From the NCBI GenBank assembly GCA_029959085.1, contig JARWIR010000022.1, positions 1,488,001-1,552,000 of the forward strand: a DNA stretch of 64,000 nucleotides. Direction: 5' to 3'. Positions 43,880 to 53,907 of this stretch are shown here, in pieces; positions within the stretch are counted from its first letter, which is position 1; the number at the start of each line of letters is the position of its first letter. This stretch comes from Nemophila menziesii (Eukaryota; Streptophyta; Magnoliopsida; Boraginales; Hydrophyllaceae). Made by a program: the position numbers and the translations under genes. A model generated the notes under the pieces. The model did not search any database. It saw only the letters and a program-made list of their open reading frames with translations, and was not told where the DNA came from.

Positions 43880-45415
43880 TGGTGTCGCCTAGGGTGTGAT
43901 AAAAATAAGATCAATTTAAGTATGGAAAACTATGCACTCTCACCCTAAACAGGCACAGCACTGTAAGTATTACAGGACGTATGCAAGTTTTAATGATAAG
44001 TAGAGTTCGTTCGCAGGGACTTAAGTGTGTTAAACGCGTAGGAACAGATAACGAGTAAAAGTAAATAACTAGAAGACAGTAAATAAAGCAAATAGGAATT
44101 CGAAATTATCAATTAAACTAATTAAAACTAGGAAAATAAAGACAATAAAGTAAAAAATTAAGAATATGAGATGAGAAGTATAGCTTAGGTTTTGCTAGTA
44201 TGCACTAATCCTTCTAATTCTATCTATAAATCTAGTTGATAAGGGAGAATATTAGCTCTTGGTAATACTTAGTCAGGATTCTAAATTCCCCAAGCTTAGA
44301 CCTTGAGAGCGACTAAGGGGGCTACGTCACAACCAAGAAGTGATTTCAAATAGGGTTATCAAACGCCACTAAGGCCCTAAGAAAATACTGCAGTCTTGGT
44401 GATACGGTGGTTAAAACAAACCCTAATGACTATCTAGTTAGAAGTATGTTTTGTCAGAACTGCTATCGACACTAGACATTATGTGGTGGTTCAATAGTTA
44501 AACACCCTGTCAAGGAGACCATCTAACTACTCTTAAAACAATCCTAAAGTGATCAGTTCTAGGAAAGACATTAAATCAAAACACATAAACAAATATAAAG
44601 TAAGAAGCTAATATCAGATTAAAACATATAATTCCCAAAGAAACTTAGATAGAAGAATTAGAATTCATAGATTATACATATGCAAAACCCAAGCTATGGG
44701 AAGTTTAGTTCATACCTGAAGGAAATAAACTAAAAGAAATTACAAAAGACATCATCTTGCTCTCTACAATAAACTGGAAGAATAAAACCTTAAGAACTAA
44801 TTACTATGAGGCAAGGATGATTTACAAGTGATATAAGGGTGTATTTATAGGTATTTAGAAGACCTAATTCGTTTTCTTGAGGAAGAGTTAAGGTAATGGA
44901 CTCCTAGCCCAACTCAAATTCGTATGGAAATAAAGATAAACACTGTTACGTTGTTTTGAGTGTATCTTCTTCGTTATTGGTCGGATTTTGCTCCACAAGA
45001 TACCAAAAGAATCGCAGCAGAATTATCTAGACCCCTAAAAGGAAATCATCAGATTCGGCCTATTTGTTAGGTAAAAACGCCTATCTTTGGACGTGTATGC
45101 AGAATCCCAGATTTAGGCAGCTTTTCCTTTTCCATCTTTTTAGCAATTCTTTCCTTATCTCCAATTACCATGCAAATCTCTTTCCATAAGTTGTTGTCTT
45201 TGACTTGGACTCTAATTAAGCTCCATAATTATCTTTAAAGCTACACACTAAATAAACAATTAAACCCAATATGCTCTAAAAACAATAATTCTACAAATCA
45301 AGACTCAAAATAGGAAAGTGCACTAAAACTCAAGAAAATCGACATTATTGACTTCTAAATCACTTAAAATGATGTCTCATCCTAACATAAATCTATCACA
45401 AATGAGGAGACATCA
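43880..45415 (-). repeat. 5' LTR of element C
   Basis: 1536 bp, a partner of 14899-16434, flanked by the GGATT target duplication at 45416-45420. Confidence 0.95.
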
Positions 45416-45640
45416 GGATTCTCAACCATCGTCTTACGTCACTCCAAATGGCATGTGTGAAACTACAATCGAAATATAAATGGGCCGAGGACTCAAAATC
45501 ATCCCCACAAAACGGACAAAGAGGATCATCTAACTCGATGTAATGTAGGCGATCCTTTGTCTTCAATCGACCCAAAAGTGCCATCCAAACAATAACCGAG
45601 TGCTTAGGAGTCACACCCGGGTCCCAAATGATGTTCGCGC
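45416..45640 (-). pseudogene. L1-like LINE, RT zinc-binding domain piece (split by element C)
   Basis: The minus strand reads IIWDPGVTPKHSVIVWMALL, then RLKTKDRL and the zinc-binding pattern LCPFCGDDFESSAHLYFDC, typical of plant L1 ORF2. It continues at 14893 after element C. The 5' side joins the GC-rich repeat R1, so the RT domain itself is missing. Confidence 0.88.
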
Positions 45641-45828
45641 AAGGTTGGATGGAAGATCGGGTCCGAAACACGTCATACGGGGTCTCGGAATGCTCATACG
45701 TGCCTCGGTGGCTCGAAAAATGCTCCGTTGACTTTCTGACCGGCTCGGTGGGCTCGGGACGGCTTGCTGACGTGGCACGTGCCGGCCGGCGGCGGCTCCG
45801 GTGGCCCACGCGCATCGACGCAGGTCAA
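45641..45828. repeat. GC-rich dispersed repeat, copy R1
   Basis: About 190 bp with the phrases GGCTCGAAAAATGCTC and GCTGACGTGGCACG. It is matched at about 75-80% by copy R2 at 48345-48540 in the same orientation. Neither copy has a recognisable domain. Open frames through it are probably chance products of its composition. Confidence 0.7.
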
Positions 45829-46410
45829 CATGTTCCGTTGATACTTGGACGCCCATTCTTGGCGACAAGTCACAGCATAATTGATATTCATAGGGGAACC
45901 GTGACTTTCCGAATGGGAAAAGAATCTAAAACATTCCACTTGGTGGATGAAAAGCATGAGGAATCACGTATAGACAAAGTCCCAATTTTGTCTATAAGAA
46001 CTGTGAGTACTCTGTTATTTGATTATTGGAAACTAAGAGTACTCTGTATGAAGTTGAACTGTGAGTACTCTAAGAATTTAATAAACAAAACTGTGAGTAC
46101 TCTGAGTTTTTGTATGAGTACTCTATCATTGAGACTTTTTTGTTAAATTATTCGATTTTGTTGCAGAGTTTAATTGAACAGGAGAACGTTGAAGCATGTG
46201 AGATTTATGTTGCAGATCCATTTTTTAAAAATATTTTATGATGAAGCTAATATGATATGGCTATGCGATGCATCACATACGAAAAGTTGGGAGCCGACAA
46301 GTATGGTATCGATAGCGATTAACAAAGATGGTGAAGTCACGAATATTAATACAAAGAGAGCAAGAGTGAATAGTACTCTGGAAGGTGGATGTGGGCGATC
46401 TTATTAGCGA
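45829..46410 (+). pseudogene. Athila protease fragment with an intron-like interruption
   Basis: VPLILGRPFLATSHSIIDI and RGTVTFRMGKESKTFHLV (45835-45950) are the conserved protease end. The frame then meets a 164 bp AT-rich stretch (46003-46166) that starts GTGAGT, ends TTTTGTTGCAG and repeats the word GAGTACTCT. The same frame continues after it (SLIEQENVEACEIYVADPFF) to a stop near 46241. RT sequence is not seen. It is a fragment of an element distinct from families 1 and 2. Confidence 0.65.
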
Positions 46411-46629
46411 TGAGATCGACGGCATTTTTGTTGGATATAATTGTGTTGTTCTCTTGCTTTTCTTTAGTTTAAAATCAATATAGGATGGTTCTATTAACAT
46501 CTTATTGTATCTTATGTGTTGAGCTTTCAACTACATATGGTGATAAGTAAGTATTAACATATCTCTATTGTTTTAGCTAATGACTAAAATTAATTAGTAG
46601 ACCTAAGGATGAAAGTCTTAACTATTGGG
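46411..46629. other. No gene seen
   Basis: AT-rich junction sequence. The left boundary of the following LTR fragment is blurred by divergence. Confidence 0.4.
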
Positions 46630-47290
46630 TATTTTTAGCTTAATCATTCAAAAGTGGATCATAATCACCCTGACGGGGTTTGTGACACCCTAGAATAGCT
46701 TCGTAGTCCACCCTGACGGGGGTACGAAGATTCCCGAATCCCGACCTATGTTAATTGACCAATTTGTCCCTTAACAACATATGGAATGAAACAGAGTTAG
46801 GAGAAATCCTTGCGTCTCTCAAGTATTGTCTGCTCATATTTGCGTCTCATCTTTATTTACTTGCGTTTAGTTATTTATTTGCATTTTTATATTAGTCTTT
46901 AATATCTTAGGAACTATAAAACCAAACAAACAACTCTTAAAAACATTTATTTGCTTTCATAAGTGCAATTAATCATTAATTGATAAGCATTAAGGTTAGC
47001 CATTCCGTCCCTGCGAACGATCCTATTACCACTATTATTACTTGGGACAACCGTACACTTGCGGTTGTGGTTCTCTTTACTTATTGCATTATTTTTAGAA
47101 CACACAAAGGACCACCAAGTTTTTGGCGCCGCTGCCGGGGACGGTAGCGTGTGACCACGGTGTTTATCCTTTAGTGATTAGTTGTATTTTTATTTTCAGT
47201 TTTACGCTTGTGTTTGTTTTGTTTTTATAGGTGCTTTATTCAGGTAATGATCAAGAAATTTAATTAAAAAGTGACATTGTGCAAGTTACT
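46630..47290 (+). mobile_element. Family-1 (subtype b) fragment: LTR 3' part, PBS and leader
   Basis: The last ~490 bp of a family-1b LTR end at ACCACCA (47117). They include the CCCTGACGGG motifs and the ACAACCG...CGGTTGT stem. The PBS TGGCGCCGCTGCCGGGGAC lies at 47124-47142, followed by a leader like that of element B. The gag start is missing. The fragment joins an unrelated ORF on the opposite strand. Confidence 0.85.
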
Positions 47291-47298
47291 CTCCACGG

Positions 47299-48170
47299 TT
47301 ATCTCCGTTTCGCCTTCTTACTTTCACGACGAAACTTATTCTTCACCACACGATAGTAGATAACCGTCCTCCACGGTATAAGCTCATTTGTATTCTCTTT
47401 AACCTCGCGTTCCTCTTTAAAGTGTGGTGGGTAGGTGCTCCTTCTTGCCGCTTTACTCTCACGGTGTAGCACCTTTCTTGCGTAGCACCTATTGATCATT
47501 TTTAGTAATAGAGGTGATTCCGATTTTTTATCTCTAATGATGATTTGTGGTGGAGATAGTGATCGGTGAACTTTTTGTGGTGGGGATTCGACTTCTCTTT
47601 TATTATGAAGCTTTAATTCTTCAATTGATTCCTCAACCACTTCACATTCGTCTTCGCTTTCCACCCAATCTTCCACTATTACTTCATCATATTCTTGATG
47701 TGGAATCTTAATTTTGATCACCTCTTTTTCTAGTTTGCGTTCAGTATCTTGATCATGTGCACGCACCATAGGAATAGCAACCTCAGTTTCAATTTCTAGG
47801 ATTTTCGTTGCTACTCCTTCTTCCACCATGCTAATAGGATTGTCAACCACATGGTGGTCTTCATTTATAACCGGCATGATGGTCATATCACTATCACTAA
47901 TATCTTCCTTCAACACCTCCTCCTCAACTACTTCTTTTGGTTGATCGATGGACTTCCATCCCGCGGGGGAGTGGAATCTTCATAAGACATGTTACTATTA
48001 GCAAAGTCCTGAGAATTATATCTGGCCTCCATTTCGTCTAGAATCTGTTGTGTGGATGCACGGATGGCTCTTCTTTCTTCTTCTTCTGCCTTAAGTTCTT
48101 CTGCTATACGCTGAACTCTAGCACATGTCTCTTGTAGTGTCTCTTGTGGATAGTGATGAGGTGGATTGGG
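47299..48170 (-). pseudogene. Unidentified highly charged ORF next to an LTR/PBS, opposite strand
   Basis: The minus strand is open for 205 codons from 47916 to 47299. Upstream of that a second open stretch (about 48165-47970, RVQRIAEELKAEEEERRAIR) is joined if one C of a five-C run at 47965-47969 is ignored, giving about 290 codons. The protein is rich in Glu, Lys and Val, with a helical N-terminal region and a basic end (FRRESKKAKRR). I recognise no domain. It may be a gag-like or accessory ORF of a non-autonomous element, or an antisense ORF of the element whose LTR lies at 46630-47117. Confidence 0.45.
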
Positions 48171-48344
48171 TTGATAGATTCAAATTTATAATTGTGTCGT
48201 GTGGAGTATATAGTGTGTTATATATACCTCATTAGATCTCCGATTGATGTCTAATAAGTACGGTTATCCAATAATGACCTGGATTATCACCAATATGCGG
48301 AATACAAAACCTTTGGGAATTATAAATGTCTATCAACAAAGGCT

Positions 48345-48540
48345 GGATGGGAGAACGGGTCTGAAATGCATCGTACGGAGTCTCGGAAAGCTCGAAAGTG
48401 GCTCGGCGGCTCGAAAAATGCTCGAAATGAGTTTCTGACTGGACTGGCTGACTCGGCGTGGCCTGCTGACGTGGCACGCGCGGAGAGGCGGCGGTTCCGG
48501 CCACGCACGCGCCCCCACGCGCCGCTGGAAGAGGCCTGTG
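48345..48540. repeat. GC-rich dispersed repeat, copy R2
   Basis: Matches R1 (45641-45828) with the same internal order of GGCTCGAAAAATGCTC, TTTCTGAC, GCTGACGTGGCACG and GGCGGCGG. It borders the Copia gag fragment. Confidence 0.7.
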
Positions 48541-48544
48541 AACA

Positions 48545-50350
48545 GTGTCACTCAAAGACAGGTCTCTCTCTTTCACTCCTCAATCATCCAAAGCTAACCT
48601 TGTCGAAACTTCTGGTCAAGGTAACAAAGACAGGTTCAAAGGGAAGGGAAAGCAACAAGGCCAGAACAAGTCCAAATCTGGGGGAAACAAGAATCGCGGC
48701 AACTCCAAAGGTGGTGGGTTGATGTCTCCCTAATTGTTCTTATTTTCGACCCTTGGGAGACATCATTTTTGGTGTTTATTTGATTAATATGATAGACTTT
48801 TGGACTAAATTTGCAATAATCCGGAATTACCTTTTTATTTCTAGCATTTTTTATTTATTAAACTTTTGCGCGTAATATTGGTATTTTTAGTGTAAATTTT
48901 ACAGGTTTTAGATGTTAGCTAGGAGAGGAATCCGAGGAGGAAGTCAAAGATCGTGAATTAGAGTCAAGACTTGAAGATAAATCCCAAAGATATTATTTTT
49001 AGAGCTGAAAATCCATTTTCCAGGCCATAGAGTGCTGATTTCGAGGTGCTTAAGCGATGATTTAGCCGCTGACCTTTGAAGAGAAAACATTTCTTATCGA
49101 GTTACGGAAATTTAGCAACTGGAATGAGGTCAATCGGAGTCATAACGCATCGGGAAAAGCCGTTTTAGTGAAGGTGTATCAGCAGTAACGGGATTTTGGG
49201 CTTAGAAAGTGGGCTTGGACATTTAATTAATATTCTATTTTCTGGTCCAAGCCCTAGAACGAATTTATTCTTATAAAAAGAGGTCTGGACTTCTATTTTT
49301 CACACAATTCACATTCCACAAGATTAAACACCAAAGAGAAGCAACAGAAGGAAGAAAGAAGAAGCTACAAGAGCTGGAGTGGGTCTATAGCTCCGTTCGT
49401 AGTCATTCCAATTCCGGAAATTAGGTTCTTTTTATATTTTAATTTTGTAAACAATATGAATTCCCTTTCTTTTAATTTAGTTTTTAATTTTAATATGAGC
49501 TAAGCTTTTAATAGTGCTTGAGAACAAACAATGGGTTAATCTTAATTTTATGAAATAACGAATGTTGAATTTGGGTTTATGCTAAATTAAATTAGATTGG
49601 GTTTATTACTCTTTTCGATAATTTGTGATTATTTACTGATTTTAGAGTCGCGAACTAAGATTAGGTATTAGTATCTAAGCTATTCCACATAAGTGGCGTG
49701 TGGATCATCCTGGCGGAGGGTTTAGGTATAGAATTAATTATTCAATCTAGGATAAAAGCTATTGATTCTGACGAACTTAGCTAATTCTAGGGCCAATGAG
49801 GTAAAACACTTAATCATCCAACGGTGGATCATATTTACCCTGACGGGACTAGTGACACTTTAGGATTGCCTTATAGTCCACCCTGACGGGGGTATAAGGA
49901 ATTTAGAATCCCGACCATTGCAATTGACCAATTTAGCCCTTAAACAACATAAGTTAGGAAGTAAGATTAGGAGGATCCTTGCGTTCTCAAGTACTAAATC
50001 TCATATTGCGTTTTCACTTATTTTACTTGCGTCTTAGCTACTACTTGCATTTTAATATTTGTCTTTTATTCATTAGCTTTAATCAACAAAACCAAACAAA
50101 CATTTTATTATCTTTTACTTTCATAAGTGCATCAATCACTACTTGCTAAACATTGTGATCAACCATCCGTCCTTGGAACGAATCTGTATTATCATACATA
50201 CTACTTGGGACAACCGTACACTTGCGGTTGTGGTTCGATTAGCATTTGCATTTATTTTTAGAGCACACAAAGGACCACCATGGGTTCAAAACCTCTGGTA
50301 AGATTCGGAAACCCAAAGGAGCTTGTTACTGTTGTGGGAAGGAAGGATTT
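48545..50350 (+). pseudogene. Copia gag fragment split by a solo LTR
   Basis: 48545-48719 encodes the Lys/Gly/Asn-rich stretch before a Copia zinc knuckle (SSKANLVETSGQGNKDRFKG). After the solo LTR, 50281-50350 continues with the knuckle start (GACYCCGKEGF). The two join across the TGGGT target duplication. No other Copia domain adjoins them. Confidence 0.8.
48720..50280 (+). mobile_element. Solo LTR of family 1
   Basis: 1561 bp from TGATGTCTCC to GGACCACCA, flanked by TGGGT at 48715-48719 and 50281-50285. There is no internal sequence, so the element was lost by recombination between its two LTRs. It is closely similar to the LTRs of element B. It retains the U3 inverted repeat, a TATAAAA box near 49274, the CCCTGACGGG motifs and the ACAACCG...CGGTTGT stem. 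Confidence 0.95.
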
Positions 50351-50384
50351 AGTCTTTTATATAGATCATCAAAAGATATTTTTT

Positions 50385-50850
50385 CTTATTTGCAAGTCTG
50401 ATTAACGAATCTGGATTATCAAGGATTTGAACTGGTGGTTCAAATCTAAGCCTTCTTCGCATACACCAAACCTAAAAAAATCTGAAAGGGAAGGACAAAC
50501 AAAAAGCGTAAAACTGATAAAAACAAAAGTAAAATAAATGCAACTATCACTAAAGGATAAACACCGTGGTCACACGCTACCGTCCCCGGCAGCGGCACCA
50601 AAAACTTGGTGGTCCTTTGTGTGTTCTAAAATATATGAAAAAAGTAATTGAACCACAACCGCAAGTGTACGGTTGTCCCAAGTAATAATAGTGATAACAG
50701 ATTCGTTCGCAGGGACGGTTGGTTAACTACAATGCTTATCAGATAATGAATGGTTGCACTTATGAAAGCAGATAAAGGATAATATGATTGGTTGGTTGTT
50801 TGTATTAATTCTAAGTAATGAAAGATTTAAGTAAAAATGCAATCTCTAGG
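50385..50850 (-). mobile_element. Family-1 (subtype b) fragment: gag start, PBS and LTR end (element G)
   Basis: The minus strand carries the end of a family-1b LTR (50607 to about 50850, including the ACAACCG...CGGTTGT stem), then a PBS with one change (TGGTGCCGCTGCCGGGGAC, 50600-50582), a leader, and a gag start at ATG 50462 (MRRRLRFEPP). The gag breaks off after ~25 codons at about 50390. The LTR is cut at about 50850. Confidence 0.85.
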
Positions 50851-51160
50851 GATTGTACAAGAGACACTACCGAAATTTAGATGCTTATTATCACATTGAA
50901 AACAGACAAATGCATATCCAATTACAAGCATATTTAATTGAGTATCAGTGGACGCGACACGAAAACGAGTGAAATTATTTTGAGTTTTTATGTATGGTTT
51001 CTTTGATCACTTTAAATCTTGTCTTTTACCATATTTTCGAACTGTCTTTTATGATTTTAAGTGATTTTTTTCGAATTTTATGATCTTTAAACTAACGTCT
51101 TAGATTTTGTTTATACCAAATAATGTGACATTGGTCGAAAGGAATAACTTAATTAAGTCA
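50851..51160. other. No gene seen
   Basis: AT-rich sequence without recognisable domains or repeats. Confidence 0.45.
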
Positions 51161-51162
51161 CA

Positions 51163-52475
51163 ATAGGAAGTCAAGAAAAGAGAGGACCATGTTCATTCAG
51201 ATTCTTCAATATTTGGAGTAAACATGAGGATTTTTTAGAAGTTGTAAAGAAATCTTGGAAAACAAATATTGATGGATCAAATATGTATAAATTGTGTGCA
51301 AAGCAAAGAATAGTAAAGAAGGCTCTGAAACTGTTTTACAATATACTACTCAGCTGAGGAATAAACTTGAGGAATTATAGAAATAAATCATGTGTGGAAG
51401 AGGCACATATATTATTATAGCTGAAGAGAAGATGGTGTTAAAAAAAATAGAGGACAGTATGCTAAATGAGCGAGAAATCTTGAAACAGAAGGCCAAAGAT
51501 ACATGGGAAACTGAAAGTGACTGTTCATCTGCCTATTATTATAAGGTCATTAAAGCTAGACATGTTAGAAATAAGGTTTTTACTTTAGTGGATGATGAAG
51601 GTAATATGTTATCATCAAAAAATCAGATACAGGGTGAGTGTTTGAAGTTTTATACCAATCTTATTGGGATTGAGGACAAGGACCAAGAATATTGTTCAGT
51701 TGATACACTTAGCAAGCTATTGGGCAAAACCTTGAGTGATGAACAAATAAAAGAGCTTAGCCTACCTTTAACTGATTCGGAAATTAAAGAAGCGTTATTT
51801 TCTATAGATGAGTCAAATTTCATGGACCTGATGGACTGAATTCTTGTTTTTATAAGAAGAGTTTGGATATTGTGGGGGGCGATTTTTGTAGAGTAGTGAA
51901 GGAAGCTTTGGAACATAACACAATACTTAAGGAAATGAATGCTACAAATATTACACTCATTCCAAAAGTGTTAACACCTTCAAATATGAGGTAGTTTAGA
52001 CCCAAAAATATTTTATATCAATGATGGACATGTTATATTTATGGTGGAAATATTAGCATAACTTTGTAGTACAGTATCCTAATCACAAACCATTTTTTCT
52101 CACCCACTCCCGAATTGAAGGAATATCTTGAATCGGAAAAACTTGATCAAAAAGCTTGCACCCTAAAAATTAGTTTTAACAATAAATATAAAATATTTGG
52201 TTTCGCAACTCTTACCCAAATATTTTCAATATCTTTTACATTTTTTCCCTAATAAAGTTGAGACCATTTCTATATGTAAGGCGATAATGATTTTGTAGCA
52301 GTTTGTCTTTTTTCAGCATTAACTTAGAAGGTGATGCAATTGTAGTTGTTTAGGCAATCAAAATTGATTTGGATAAGGCTTATGATCAAGTAAATTGGAT
52401 TTTTTTTCATTAATACGCTCAAAGGCCTTGGGTTTTGTGATAAATGAAGAAACTGAATTTACAATTGTATTTCCT
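51163..52475 (+). pseudogene. L1-like LINE fragment: endonuclease-RT linker and start of RT
   Basis: FRFFNIWSKHEDFLEVVKKS (about 51195-51260), then a 149-codon open stretch 51390-51839 (SSAYYYKVIKARHVRNKVFT, VDDEGNMLSS) of the linker before plant L1 RT. SLDIVGGDFCRVVKEA and TNITLIPKV (51850-51970) follow in shifted frames. A further RT scrap, IKIDLDKAYDQVNWI, is at 52350-52400. Unrelated sequence of ~340 bp lies between. Stops and frameshifts are frequent. Confidence 0.82.
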
Positions 52476-52734
52476 TGGTGTTCTACCAAATCAAGGTTAA
52501 TCGATAGAGACTCAATAATTTCTCTCCTAACCAAGGTATAAGGCAAGGCGTAAAAATTTGTTCGCAATAATTTGTCCTTCACACTATCATTGTCCACATT
52601 TGTAGGCTTGACCTTGACCATGTCTAAATTTATAACACAAATCCTACTCTGGCTAATAGTAATTTCTAATAATTTTCCTCCTTTAGTTCAAAATTATCAT
52701 CATAAGGTTTAACTACTTTTTACACATTATTCGA

Positions 52735-53000
52735 GATCCCTTAGGTATCAATATTCTCATAACATCTAAAGGAATAGTACTATCTCAGTCACACTATATT
52801 GAGAAAGTATTGAACAAATTCAGCAATGGTGACACAAATTTTGCTAAGTCATATATTGATGCAAACTTACATGTTGCCAAAAGCATTGGTTATACGATCA
52901 ACCAACTAGAGTACTCTCGGGTCATAGGAAGTCTCATGTACTTAACTAACTACAACGTGCCAGATATACCTCATAAATTAAGCAAGTAAAATAGGTTTAC
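52735..53000 (+). pseudogene. Copia RT/RNase H border fragment
   Basis: LGINILITSKGIVLSQSHYI, EKVLNKF (about 52735-52820) and QLEYSRVIGSLMYLTNYNVP, DIPHKLSK (52900-52988) are the conserved end of Copia RT. It ends in TAA. About 20 codons in the middle differ strongly. Confidence 0.85.
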
Positions 53001-53315
53001 AAATAAATCAGGTAAAAACCGCTAGATTTTTATTGTAAGAGACTAAAGTATCTTAGATACACTATGAATAAAGGAACGCTATAGGCGATTAGCTTGTATT
53101 AATATTAGTATGAGGTAGTCGTTATTAGCTTCTTAGTTGCTATCTTTAGTCTTTTGGCTTAGGTAGGTAACTCTCTTGTATAGTGTATAATTTTTTATTA
53201 ATACAACCGTTTACCTAACCCCTCCTACTGGATATAAATTTCAGACATGTGTAACTTCTTTAGAATTTAAACCAACAAGTAAGGATCGAACCCCTCCCTG
53301 AACATGGGTAACCTA
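53001..53315. other. No gene seen
   Basis: AT-rich sequence between two Copia scraps of opposite orientation. Confidence 0.45.
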
Positions 53316-53319
53316 ATTT

Positions 53320-53735
53320 TGATTTACCTCTAAATATACATAGGGAGGCGTGTCTGGTCCAAAACTAGACTCAGTCCTACGTCTTTTACTTCTCCTAATT
53401 TCGTTATCAGGGTGTGGATTGAACTCGAAGAGGGTAGAGAAGCAGACAAATTATCACTAACGGGTATATCAGTATTGACAGGTGAGTCATTACTAATAGA
53501 TGAGGAGGAATTATGAGTAATATTCCTTTTCAAAGGAAATATATGCTCAAAGAATTCAGCGTCTCTAGATTCACTAACAGTGTTATCAGCTAAGGACATA
53601 AATATATAAGCTGCACTATTTTGGGCATATCCTATAAAGATAGATTCTACAATTTTAGGTCCAATGTTAACTCTTCTAAAGTCGAGTAATGCTACTTTAA
53701 CCAAACTTTTCTCTGTTTGCCAGCGGCTTAGTTCA
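53320..53735 (-). pseudogene. Copia integrase C-terminal fragment
   Basis: The minus strand encodes KVALLDFRRVNIGPKIVESI, FIGYAQNSAAYIF, then SRDAEFFEHIFPLK, the region after the Copia integrase core that leads to RT. It lies only about 170 bp upstream of the CDKE start codon, so it borders or forms part of that gene's promoter. Confidence 0.87.
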
Positions 53736-53907
53736 TTTACATTTACAGCCCTAACCCCAACTTAAGGAGCACTTTCGTCGTTTCCTAAAGTCTATGGTAG
53801 AAAGAGAAAATTGCCCAAAATAGAAGTAAACCTTTCTTGTCCACCTAAGGGAGTATTTTACATATTTATCTGAACAAACAAACAATCTAACGAAATCAAT
53901 CCTAAAT

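Larger units (their letters stand above)
14899..45415 (-). mobile_element. Element C: non-autonomous Athila-like retrotransposon (family 2), host of two nested insertions
   Basis: Both LTRs are 1536 bp (43880-45415 at the 5' end, 14899-16434 at the 3' end). The flanking target duplication is GGATT at 14894-14898 and 45416-45420. Without the nested elements B and D the element is about 9.9 kb. Order on the minus strand: 5' LTR, PBS, gag-protease ORF with integrase tail, palindromic spacer, env-position ORF (interrupted first by D, then by B), 3' noncoding region, PPT, 3' LTR. RT, RNase H and integrase core are absent. By eye I count roughly two dozen LTR differences (about 1.5%), so it is older than B. 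Confidence 0.95.

Noticed and set aside
52358..52621. Minus-strand 87-codon ORF
   Set aside because: It is antisense to the LINE RT scrap IKIDLDKAYDQVNW and has no identity of its own.
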